This document shows positions 33,847 to 41,312 of a DNA stretch of 64,000 bases, one piece after another (the stretch's first letter is position 1; every line of letters starts with the position of its first letter). The position numbers and the translations under genes are program-made. Origin of the DNA: Sphingobium lactosutens (GTDB taxonomy: Bacteria; Pseudomonadota; Alphaproteobacteria; Sphingomonadales; Sphingomonadaceae); assembly GCF_013393185.1 (NCBI RefSeq), contig NZ_QJQX01000073.1, positions 91,401 through 155,400 of the forward strand, read 5' to 3'. Below the pieces are notes generated by a model. The model saw nothing but the letters and a program-made list of their open reading frames with translations. It did not search any database and was not told where the DNA came from.

Positions 33847-34893
33847 ATGGCGAAAGAGGAATTGTGGACCGGCGATCGCGGCACGGAACAGGCCGCGCAG
33901 TTTGGCCGATGGAGCGACAAGGACGAGCTGTTCCATCCAGAATCCAATATTCCTGGCGACACGCTCACCGAAACCTGGGCCTATCTCTGGTATATACCGG
34001 AAGAACGAATATATTCGCAGATCCACATCTGGGTGCATCCCAATCTGAACGTCGTCACTGCCGGCATCGGCGTCGCGCGCGGGCACAAGAATTCGATGCT
34101 GTCGGCCGAGTTGCTCGATGTCCCCGCCTATGCCTCGGCCGCCAATCTGGGCAATGGCAGCGACATGACCTTCGCCAACGGCATGCGCGTCCACATCATC
34201 GAGCCGTTCAAGAAGATGCGGATCACCTATAATGATCCCATACGCGGCAACGCGCTGGACCTCACCATTACCGATTTCTCTCCGCCGGTCATGCGCGGCA
34301 GCGAAAATCATTTCGACCAGGCGATCTATAATGAAGGGCAGGTTACGCTGCGCGGCAAGACCTACAAGATCGCCAGCCACGGCATGCGTGACCGGTCCTG
34401 GGGCCAGTTGCGCACCGAAGCGATGGTCGCCGGGCCCCCCTTCACATGGATGACCGGCATTTTCGCCGATCAGAAGCTGTCCTGGAACCTCGCCGCCTTC
34501 GACGATCCGGATCGCGATCCCGACTGGAAGGGGCTGTTCGAGGTCGATCGCAACGAAACCGTCCATGATGGCTGGCTGTGCATCGGCGAGGATATGTCAC
34601 GGCTGACCAATGCGTCGAAGATCACGCGGCGCGACCCAGTCACGTTGCGGCCGCTGTCGCACGAGATCAGCTTCACCGATAGATGGGGCCGGGATTACAA
34701 TATCACCGGCAAGATCACCGCGACCCTGCCATGGACCAGTTGGCCCAACATGTTCGCCTGGCTGTGCCTGACCGAATGGTCGATGGACGGCAAGGTCGTC
34801 GGCTGGGGCGATACGCAGGAGGTGCAATGGGGCGATTATACCCACGCCCTTCGCGGCGATCAGGAAGGGGGCCGGCCCGGCAACTGGCGCTGA
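33847..34893 (+). CDS. AttH/CrtC-like lipocalin-fold protein (copy C)
   Basis: 348 residues from the ATG at 33847; an in-frame TTG 11 codons upstream is a less likely start. Signature RDRSWG at residues 181-186, Leu-Thr-Glu-Thr-Trp (40-44) and IWVHPNLNVVTAG (61-73). These two extra motifs are shared with copy A and absent from B, D and E, so A and C form a subgroup. The DPDRDPDWKG segment is also shared with A. No signal peptide. It lies between two epoxide-hydrolase-like genes (33138 plus strand; 34943 minus strand). Function unknown; hydratase or isomerase inferred from fold. Confidence 0.86.
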   Translation: MAKEELWTGDRGTEQAAQFGRWSDKDELFHPESNIPGDTLTETWAYLWYIPEERIYSQIHIWVHPNLNVVTAGIGVARGHKNSMLSAELLDVPAYASAANLGNGSDMTFANGMRVHIIEPFKKMRITYNDPIRGNALDLTITDFSPPVMRGSENHFDQAIYNEGQVTLRGKTYKIASHGMRDRSWGQLRTEAMVAGPPFTWMTGIFADQKLSWNLAAFDDPDRDPDWKGLFEVDRNETVHDGWLCIGEDMSRLTNASKITRRDPVTLRPLSHEISFTDRWGRDYNITGKITATLPWTSWPNMFAWLCLTEWSMDGKVVGWGDTQEVQWGDYTHALRGDQEGGRPGNWR

Positions 34894-34904
34894 GACAGGC
34901 ACTT

Positions 34905-34934
34905 GGTCAGCCCGCCGGTGACGGCGGGCTGACC
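34905..34934. terminator. Bidirectional hairpin between convergent genes
   Basis: A 12-bp perfect stem (GGTCAGCCCGCC / GGCGGGCTGACC) with a 6-nt loop between AttH-like copy C and the frameshifted epoxide-hydrolase-like gene. No long T run. Confidence 0.65.
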
Positions 34935-34942
34935 AGCCTATC

Positions 34943-35348
34943 TTATTTGGGTTTGAACGGCGTCAAGTCGCAATAATCGGAATAACGGGTGATCAGATCG
35001 CCTTCGACCTCGAATATTCCCATGATCGGCAGAGCATGGGTTTTCCGGTCCATCGCCGTACAGATTGTCAATGCGCTCGGTGAGAACCGAGCTGTCGACG
35101 GTCGCGACGGTCAACAGGTCCACTTGACCGTAAGGCATGTTGGAAACCCGCAGATATTCATCCAGCAGCGCCGATATTTCCGCCTTGCCGCGACAGTCCG
35201 GCTGCCCCGCATTGGTCCACAGGCAGTCCCGGTACAACCAACGGTCAAAGGTAGGCACGAAGCCGATTTCCCAATCCTTCAGAAACGCCTTCACAACGTC
35301 GACCGGCGCAGGGTTCGGCGGAAGTTCGGTGAATGTAATGTCCGTCAT
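34943..35348 (-). pseudogene. Limonene epoxide hydrolase-like gene with one frameshift
   Basis: The N-terminal 99 residues are family-like: residues 1-70 carry the helix-rich cone and LTERIDN holds Arg92/Asp94. Near 35055 the frame breaks. In the original frame the tail is nonsense-like and ends at 34938. In the alternative frame the family C-terminus continues: HALPIMGIFEVEGDLITRYSDYCDLTPF to a stop at 34943. Removing one base in GGCGATGGACC would restore a gene of about 134 residues. The third triad acid would be Asp in YSDYCD. It is either a recent inactivation or a sequencing error. GAGGAGAA precedes the start, and expression of the first part is expected. Confidence 0.78.
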
Positions 35349-35393
35349 GAACGGTTCTCCTCGAGCCTGGATGGCTGGACGAAGCTCACTCGG

Positions 35394-36569
35394 TCAGAGC
35401 GCTTCCACGATCGTCAGATTGGCCTGCCCCCCGCCCTCGCACATGGTTTGCAGACCATAGCGCTTGCCCCGCTTCCTGAGCGCATGGACCAGCGTGGTCA
35501 TGAGCTTGGTGCCTGACGCGCCCAGCGGATGACCCAAAGCGATCGCGCCGCCATGGACATTGAGCCGCTCATGGTCCGCGCCGATCGCCTTGGCCCAAGC
35601 GAGCGGGATCGAGGCGAAGGCTTCGTTGACCTCGTAAAGGTCGATGTCGCCGATGGTCATGCCCGTCTTCGCGAAGGCCCTGCGCGTCGCGCTGATCGGT
35701 TCTTCCAGGATTAACACGGGATCGCCCGCCGTCACCGTCATATGATGGACCCGCGCCAATGGAATCAGTCCATGCTCGGCTACCGCCTTGGCGGACGCCA
35801 GCATCACGCCCGAAGCGCCGTCGCAAATCTGGCTGGAGGTTCCAGCGGTCAGCAATGCTCGCTCGGTCAGCGGCTTGATCGCCGCCAGCGCTTCCAGACT
35901 GGCATTATAGCGAATACCCTCATCATGAACATGGCGCGTCGGGTTGCCCTCCGCATCCAGCCCCTGCAGCGGAAGAATCTCGTCATCGAACAGCCCCGCC
36001 TGCGTCGCGGCCACCGCCCGCTGGTGCGAAAGCAGCGCGAACCGATCCAATTCCTCCCGTGACAGGCCATGCTTGTCGGCAATCATTTCGGCGCCGTCGA
36101 ACTGGCTGAATACCGACACCCCATATTTTTCATAGACCGCCGGGAGCACGGCGGACGTGCCCACGCCCGCGTCCAGCGCCAGCTTTTCGGGCGAGCCCAT
36201 GGGCACACGGGTCATGCTTTCCACGCCGGCGGCGATCACCACATCCTGCACACCCGACATGATCGCCTGCGCGGCGAAATGTATGGCCTGCTGCGACGAA
36301 CCGCACTGGCGATCGATCGTGGCCGCAGGAACAGACTCCGGAAGGCTGGAGGCTAGCAGCGAATAGCGCGCGATGTTGCGGCTCTGCTCCCCCACCTGCG
36401 AAACGCAGCCTAGGATCAGGTCGTCGATCGCAGCCGGATCGATCGCCGCCCGTGCGACCAGCGCATCCAGCACCGCAGCGGTCATCTGCCCCGGATGAAC
36501 ATCCCGCAGCGCACCATTGCGACGCCCGCCAGCCGTACGCACGGCGGCAACGATATAGGCTTCGGTCAT
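35394..36569 (-). CDS. Acetyl-CoA acyltransferase (thiolase II, FadA-like)
   Basis: 391 residues. Classical thiolase with the full catalytic set: Cys89 in DRQCGSSQQ, NEAFAS with His partner, GGAIALGHPLGASGTK, and the terminal Cys in MCEGGGQANLT. It differs from the SCP-x-type thiolase at 20992 (NEAF rather than HDCF) and is of the straight-chain 3-ketoacyl-CoA type. It overlaps the upstream acyl-CoA dehydrogenase by 4 bp (ATGA), so the two are translationally coupled. With a crotonase and an SDR from elsewhere in the window it would complete a beta-oxidation round. Confidence 0.95.
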   Translation of the reverse strand: MTEAYIVAAVRTAGGRRNGALRDVHPGQMTAAVLDALVARAAIDPAAIDDLILGCVSQVGEQSRNIARYSLLASSLPESVPAATIDRQCGSSQQAIHFAAQAIMSGVQDVVIAAGVESMTRVPMGSPEKLALDAGVGTSAVLPAVYEKYGVSVFSQFDGAEMIADKHGLSREELDRFALLSHQRAVAATQAGLFDDEILPLQGLDAEGNPTRHVHDEGIRYNASLEALAAIKPLTERALLTAGTSSQICDGASGVMLASAKAVAEHGLIPLARVHHMTVTAGDPVLILEEPISATRRAFAKTGMTIGDIDLYEVNEAFASIPLAWAKAIGADHERLNVHGGAIALGHPLGASGTKLMTTLVHALRKRGKRYGLQTMCEGGGQANLTIVEAL

Positions 36570-37813
36570 CCTTGCTTCTCCGTCGATGAAACTTCACCCG
36601 CAGTGCGTGCGGGCCGATATTTGTCGAGTTCCATGCGGGCAATCGTGCGGTTATGCACTTCGTCGGGACCATCGCCGATACGGATCATACGCATCCGCGC
36701 AAAGGAAAAGCCCAGCCCGTCATCGTCGGTGAGTCCGGCGGCGCCATGCGCCTGAATCGCCATGTCGGCGATCGCCTGGCCAATCCGCGTCGCAGCGACC
36801 TTGATCTGGGAGATTTCGCTGCGCGCTTCCTTGTTGCCGACCGTGTCCATCAGATGCGCGGCATGCTGGGTCAGCAGCCGGCACATGTTGATCTGGGTGC
36901 GCGCTTCGGCGATCCGTTCCTGCCAAACCGACTGGCTGGCGAGCGGCTTGCCGAAGGTCACGCGCGACAGCAGCCGCTTGCACGTCTGCTCCAGCAGTCT
37001 TTCGCACTGACCGATGATGCGCATGCAGTGATGGATGCGCCCCGGTCCAAGCCGCCCCTGCGAAATCTCGAAACCCCGTCCTTCGCCCAGCACCAGATTG
37101 GTGGCGGGCACGCGGACATTATCGAACAGGATTTCGGCATGGCCCTTGGGCTCTTCATGATAGCCGAAGATGGTGAGCGGGCGGACCAGCGTGATGCCGG
37201 GCGTCTTGGGATCGACCAAAATCTGCGACTGTTGCAGGTGGCGCGGCGCGTTGGGATCGGTCTTACCCATCACGATATAAAGACCATTATTGGGGTGATA
37301 GGCGTTGGTGATCCACCATTTGCGCCCGTTGATGACATAATCGTCACCATCCCGTTCGATCCGCGTCTCGATATTGGTGGCGTCGGAAGAGGCGACCGCT
37401 GGCTCGGTCATGCAGTAGGAGGAGCGGATCTTGCCCTCCAGCAGCGGCGTGAGCCACCTGGCCTTCTGCTCGGGCGTACCGTAGCGATCGAGCACTTCCA
37501 TATTGCCCGAATCCGGCGCCGAGCAGTTGAACACTTCGGACGCGAAATGCACGCGGCCCATGATCTCCGCCAAGGGCGCATAATCGAGATTGCTCAGCCC
37601 CGCGCCATTTTCCGAATGCGGCAGGAAAAGGTTCCACAATCCTTCCGCCCGCGCCCGTTCCTTCAACGTTTCCAGGATCGGAGGCACGCGGAACTGGACG
37701 GCAGGATCCTCATGAAGCTGGCGATAATAGAGCGGTTCGTTCGGATAGACATGATCGTCCATGAACGTCTGCAGCCTGCGGGCAAGCTCCTTTGACTGGG
37801 GCGATATCATCAT
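36566..37813 (-). CDS. Acyl-CoA dehydrogenase, ACAD10/ACAD11-like
   Basis: 415 residues from the ATG at 37813; upstream in-frame ATGs add sequence without similarity. Motifs of the ACAD10/11 subgroup are clear: CMTEPAVASSDATNIETR, WITNAYHPNNGLYIVMGKTDPNAP, GHAEILFDNVRVP and the long GEGRGFEISQGRLGPGRIHHCMR. ACAD10/11 in animals and the LvaC enzyme of Pseudomonas levulinate catabolism act on 4-hydroxyacyl-CoA pathways after phosphorylation by an APH-type kinase (established for those systems). Here the kinases are separate genes (15105, 17309, 53296, 55982). A matching role in removing a hydroxyl group is inferred. It forms an operon with the FadA-like thiolase. Confidence 0.92.
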   Translation of the reverse strand: MMISPQSKELARRLQTFMDDHVYPNEPLYYRQLHEDPAVQFRVPPILETLKERARAEGLWNLFLPHSENGAGLSNLDYAPLAEIMGRVHFASEVFNCSAPDSGNMEVLDRYGTPEQKARWLTPLLEGKIRSSYCMTEPAVASSDATNIETRIERDGDDYVINGRKWWITNAYHPNNGLYIVMGKTDPNAPRHLQQSQILVDPKTPGITLVRPLTIFGYHEEPKGHAEILFDNVRVPATNLVLGEGRGFEISQGRLGPGRIHHCMRIIGQCERLLEQTCKRLLSRVTFGKPLASQSVWQERIAEARTQINMCRLLTQHAAHLMDTVGNKEARSEISQIKVAATRIGQAIADMAIQAHGAAGLTDDDGLGFSFARMRMIRIGDGPDEVHNRTIARMELDKYRPARTAGEVSSTEKQG

Positions 37814-37932
37814 GGGCGTCGTCCAAATCGATGAGGGAAGTGCATAAAAATATCCGTTTTCGTGCGGGTCCAGGCATGAGCCGGATTGTTCCATGTCGCA
37901 CAGCGTCTGTCGCACCGGCGCAGGGCAACGTC

Positions 37933-37953
37933 AATATACTACGGAACCATATT
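37933..37953. promoter_or_regulatory. Dyad AATAT-N11-ATATT
   Basis: Between the divergent ACAD11-like operon and MarR 2, 60 bp from the MarR start. Arm spacing equals that of the dyad at 39728-39750, suggesting one regulator, possibly the MarR itself. Confidence 0.4.
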
Positions 37954-38012
37954 ATTATCAAAAGACGCTGCCTCTGTTGCCATTCCGAAGCGAAAGAACG
38001 TAATCAAACGCA

Positions 38013-38507
38013 ATGAAAAACAAGCAGAGCACGGCATCGGAGGCAGGCGCCTCAAACGAGGAAGGAACCGAATTCCGGACTCATATCGGGTTCCTGATCC
38101 ACGACGTCAGTCGAAAACGCCGCAACTATTTCGATCGGACATTGCGCCCGCTGGGGCTGACGCGCTCGCAACTGGTGCTGTTGCTGCATCTCCAGAATCT
38201 GCCGCAGGACGAAGGCATCAGCCAGCGCAGGCTGGCCGAGGAAATGCATATCGGCCAGGTGTCCCTGGGCGAACTGGTGTCGCTGCTGGAAAGCCAGGAC
38301 GCGATCGAGCGCAAGGTTGCCGCCCATGATCGGCGCCAGCGCAATCTGTTCCTAACCGATCGGGGCCGCGAGTTGATTACCCGATCGCGCGAGTTGATCG
38401 ACGCCATGAATGCCGAACTGCTGGCCGGCATCCCGCAGGACCGTATCGAGAGCGCGGAAGAAACGCTGGCGCTGATGCAAGGGAATCTAGCGCGGCTGGG
38501 CTGCTGA
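38013..38507 (+). CDS. MarR-family transcriptional regulator (2)
   Basis: 164 residues. N-terminal core THIGFLIHDVSRKRRNYFDRTLRPLGLTRSQLVLLLHLQNL, recognition region RRLAEEMHIGQVSLGELVSLLESQDAIERKV and wing HDRRQRNLFLTDRG. It is clearly a paralog of MarR 1 at 9136: both share the HDVSR-x-R-N-x-x-(Y)FD pattern. It differs by two extra residues in the loop before the second helix. It is divergent from the ACAD11-like/thiolase operon and next to OYE 2, so local control of these genes is likely. The ligand would be a pathway acid or CoA ester (inference). Confidence 0.92.
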   Translation: MKNKQSTASEAGASNEEGTEFRTHIGFLIHDVSRKRRNYFDRTLRPLGLTRSQLVLLLHLQNLPQDEGISQRRLAEEMHIGQVSLGELVSLLESQDAIERKVAAHDRRQRNLFLTDRGRELITRSRELIDAMNAELLAGIPQDRIESAEETLALMQGNLARLGC

Positions 38508-38530
38508 CGTCCCGAGAGCGCCGTTGCTCC

Positions 38531-39667
38531 TCAGGACAGGCTGGCAAGCGAGGCGGGACTGTAAGGTTGCAGTTCATAATGCGCCATGCGGCGGACCTTG
38601 TCGACCCATAGCGGATCTACCAGCAATGACCGGCCGATCCCCACCAGGTCGAAGTCGCCCCGCTCCAGCATTTCATTGAGGATACCGAGCCGCCCCAGGG
38701 TGGACGGCTCCACCGCGCCGGAAAACATGGTGTCCAGCATTTCCCGCTCGATGCCCAGCGACCCGACCGTGATCGCCGCCCGCCCGGTCAGCTTGCGCGC
38801 CCAGCCGGCAAGGTTGAGCGGGCTGCCTGCAAATGCCGTCTCCCAGAAACGGCGCTGCGAGGCGTGGAAAATGTCGACGCCCGCATCGGCCAGCGGCTCC
38901 AGCAGGGTCGCGAGTTCGTCCGGCGTGGTCGCCCGCTTCGCGTTATAGTCCTGCTGCTTCCACTGCGAAAAACGGAAGATGATCGGGAAATCCGGCCCCA
39001 CTTCCCGGCGGCAGGCGCGCACCACTTCCACCGCGAAGCGCGCGCGGTCGGCCAGCGCCGGCCCGCCCCAACCGTCCGTCCGGCGATTGGTCCCGTGCCA
39101 GAGAAACTGGTCGATCAGATAGCCATGCGTACCATGCAGCTCCACCCCGTCAAAGCCCAGCGCCCTGGCCGTCTTCGCACCCTTGGCATAGGCTTCGATG
39201 AGGGCGATGATATCCGCCTCGCTGCTGCCCTCCGCGACCTTCTCATCCGCGTTGAGATAGCCTGACGGGCTGGATTTTAGGCTCAAATCCTCCTCGATCG
39301 CGTCGTAGAGATTTTCGATCTGTGACCGGCGGGTCATGCCGACATGCCACAGCTGGGGAACGATTCGCCCGCCCGCGCCGTGCACTTCCTCCACCACATG
39401 CCGCCAGCCCTGCAACGCGTCGTCGCCATGGAAGCGCGGCGCGCGATCCTCATTCGAGGCGCTGGGATGGTCGATCCACGTGCCCTCCGTCACGATCAAC
39501 CCCACGCCGCCTTCGGCCCGGCGGCGGTAATAGCCGGCGACATCCAGGCCGACCACGCCGTCGGGCGCAAAACAGCGGGTCATAGGCGCCATCACCGTGC
39601 GGTTGGCCAAAGTGAGGGACCCCACCTGAAAAGGCTCGAACAGCTTCGCGCTAGGGGCAATGGTCAT
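38531..39667 (-). CDS. Old yellow enzyme family NADH:flavin oxidoreductase (2)
   Basis: 378 residues. N-terminal LFEPFQVGSLTLANRTVMAPMTR, substrate-anchoring His178 and His181 in ELHGTHGYLIDQFL, and FMN-phosphate segment LVGIGRSLLVDP. The His/His pair, in contrast to the His/Asn pair of OYE 1, is that of the morphinone- and xenobiotic-reductase-like subgroup. It probably reduces a different C=C or ketone-conjugated bond from OYE 1. It is divergent from the SDR at 39786 with a dyad between the two starts. The stop lies 23 bp from the convergent MarR 2 stop. Confidence 0.93.
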   Translation of the reverse strand: MTIAPSAKLFEPFQVGSLTLANRTVMAPMTRCFAPDGVVGLDVAGYYRRRAEGGVGLIVTEGTWIDHPSASNEDRAPRFHGDDALQGWRHVVEEVHGAGGRIVPQLWHVGMTRRSQIENLYDAIEEDLSLKSSPSGYLNADEKVAEGSSEADIIALIEAYAKGAKTARALGFDGVELHGTHGYLIDQFLWHGTNRRTDGWGGPALADRARFAVEVVRACRREVGPDFPIIFRFSQWKQQDYNAKRATTPDELATLLEPLADAGVDIFHASQRRFWETAFAGSPLNLAGWARKLTGRAAITVGSLGIEREMLDTMFSGAVEPSTLGRLGILNEMLERGDFDLVGIGRSLLVDPLWVDKVRRMAHYELQPYSPASLASLS

Positions 39668-39727
39668 GGCGGGGATTTCCTCTTCCTGTCCTCACGGCCC
39701 GCCATTTTGCAATGGTAATGGACATTA

Positions 39728-39750
39728 CGATATGTAAGCTGCTTATATCG
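39728..39750. promoter_or_regulatory. Dyad CGATAT-N11-ATATCG
   Basis: Perfect 6-bp arms in the 118-bp gap between OYE 2 and the SDR, with an inner AAGC/GCTT pair. Same arm spacing as the dyad at 37933-37953. Confidence 0.5.
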
Positions 39751-39785
39751 AGCCATTCACAAGAGCAAGGAACAGGAGTCGGACG

Positions 39786-40577
39786 ATGAGCCTGAAGGAC
39801 AAGGTTGCCGTGGTGCTGGGTGCATCCGCGGAAGGTGGAACGGGATGGGCCATCGCCGAAGCGCTGGCGGAAGCGGGCGCCAAGGTGGTCGTCGCCGCGC
39901 GTTCCATGGGTGATCTTCAACGGCTGGCGGACAAGATCGGCGGTCTGGCCGTACAATGCGACGCCGGTAGCGAAGCGGATATCGCCGCGCTCGCCCGCGC
40001 CGCCGCCGACGCCCATGGCGCGATCGACATCGCGGTCAATTCCGCCGCCCTGCCCGTTATCTCCCTGATCAAGGATGTGACGATGGAACAGTTGCAGCAA
40101 GGTGTTGAGGTCAATTATTTCGCCCACGTCCACTTCATCCGCCACATGACGGACGTGATGAACGATGGCGGTTCGATCACCCTGATTTCATCTAACAGTA
40201 CCGTACAGCCGCAGCCGCCACATTTTGCCTACGCCTGCGCGAAGGCCGCAACCGATTGTCTGGTCGGCTATGCCGCGCTGGAATATGGCAATCGCGGCAT
40301 TCGCGTGAATTCGCTGCTGCCAGGGCCCATCAAGTCGGCGCTCGCGTCCGGCCTGTTCTCCATTCCGGGGGTCGAGGAAATCTATGCCAGGCATGTGCCA
40401 CTGGGCCGCATCGGCCTACCGCGCGACTATGCCGACACGGTCGTCTTCCTGTCAGGCCCGACCTATATAACCGGGGTCAACCTGCCCGTGAGCGGTGGCA
40501 ACCATCTGACGGGAATGCCGCGGCTGGAGGAGATTGAAAGCGGAGCCGATGCCTATCGATCCGCGAAGACCGCATAA
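39786..40577 (+). CDS. Short-chain dehydrogenase/reductase
   Basis: 263 residues. The cofactor loop reads LGASAEGGTGWAIAEALA, with an insertion relative to the usual TGxxxGxG. Cofactor-selecting Ala-Ala-Arg-Ser (37-40) suggests NADP. Catalytic residues are Ser136, Tyr149 and Lys153. The NNAG motif reads NSAA. AACAGGAG is upstream. It is probably an alcohol dehydrogenase or ketoreductase of the pathway, co-regulated with the divergent OYE 2; ketone reduction next to ene reduction is a common pair. It ends at a bidirectional terminator. Confidence 0.92.
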   Translation: MSLKDKVAVVLGASAEGGTGWAIAEALAEAGAKVVVAARSMGDLQRLADKIGGLAVQCDAGSEADIAALARAAADAHGAIDIAVNSAALPVISLIKDVTMEQLQQGVEVNYFAHVHFIRHMTDVMNDGGSITLISSNSTVQPQPPHFAYACAKAATDCLVGYAALEYGNRGIRVNSLLPGPIKSALASGLFSIPGVEEIYARHVPLGRIGLPRDYADTVVFLSGPTYITGVNLPVSGGNHLTGMPRLEEIESGADAYRSAKTA

Positions 40578-40589
40578 GAAGTTTGCCTG

Positions 40590-40619
40590 GGCGAGCGCGG
40601 GCATCGGCACGCGCTCGCC
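40590..40619. terminator. Bidirectional hairpin
   Basis: A 10-bp perfect GC-rich stem (GGCGAGCGCG / CGCGCTCGCC) with a 10-nt loop between the convergent SDR and SnoaL-like genes. Confidence 0.65.
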
Positions 40620-40633
40620 GACCGACTGAAGGC

Positions 40634-41050
40634 TTATTTCTGTAACATGAGAGGCGCGAACGCCTCCTCCACCAGCTTGGTGCAGAAATATTCCGATATC
40701 TTCACGATCCGGTCGCCACGTATCGTGAACAGGAAATGATATTCATTATTGTAGGGCGTGCCGTTGGTCAGCGTCGATTCGCCCCGCACCTCAGCGGACA
40801 CGCGATCTTCTTCGGCGGTCAGGCTGACGATCTGGAAATCGATCCCGTTCTGGGTGATCGCGCCGAGCGTGCCTGCGGTAGAGAGGATTTCGTCATAGCC
40901 TCGTGTCCCTGACATGAAACTGGTGCCGGTCGCGGTCGCCTGCACGTCAGGCGAGAGAATTTGCGCCAGTCCATCGACATCGCCGTGGCCTAAAAACCGA
41001 AGGAAATCCCGAACACGTTGTTTGTGCCCTTCCACGTCTGCAGACATCAC
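40634..41050 (-). CDS. SnoaL-like NTF2-fold protein
   Basis: 138 residues with the polyketide-cyclase/SnoaL pattern: DFLRFLGHGDVDGLAQILSPDVQATATG, then GYDEI and the C-terminal beta sheet YHFLFTIRGDRIVKISEYFCT. The Arg-x-Asp and WRD residues of epoxide hydrolases are absent (EVRGEST and ISEYF instead), so it is not of that branch. Members act as cyclases, dehydratases or ketosteroid-isomerase-like enzymes. GGGAG precedes the ATG. It stands alone on the minus strand, divergent from TonB receptor 3, with operator-like site 9 in the gap. Confidence 0.82.
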   Translation of the reverse strand: MMSADVEGHKQRVRDFLRFLGHGDVDGLAQILSPDVQATATGTSFMSGTRGYDEILSTAGTLGAITQNGIDFQIVSLTAEEDRVSAEVRGESTLTNGTPYNNEYHFLFTIRGDRIVKISEYFCTKLVEEAFAPLMLQK

Positions 41051-41237
41051 AATCTCCCATTCTCTTGTGTTTGATTAGGCCAGCACCCGGTGCAGGGGCT
41101 TGATGATTCCGCGGAGAATAGACCGGTTCACCCACCATAGGTCAACATGCTTGGACGATGCTGACACGAGTAGCTGTGTCCCACCGATCACACAGGTCGA
41201 CCCGTGCCTGACAGCCGACTGAAAGTCGTTGACTTAT

Positions 41238-41253
41238 GATACGCGAATATACC
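41238..41253. promoter_or_regulatory. Operator-like site 9 (reverse strand GGTATATTCGCGTATC)
   Basis: Matches the recurring palindrome on the minus strand, with outer arms TGGTAT/GTATCA. It lies 59 bp upstream of the proposed TTG start of TonB receptor 3. It falls inside the longest open frame, which supports the later start. Confidence 0.5.
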
Positions 41254-41312
41254 ATATGCATCCAGCCGACTATTCGGCCAAGAATAACTGGCGAATCTTG
41301 GGGAGAATTTTT

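Noticed and set aside
40634..41050. Epoxide hydrolase assignment
   Set aside because: The Arg-x-Asp and WRD residues of limonene epoxide hydrolase are absent; only a general SnoaL-like call is supported.
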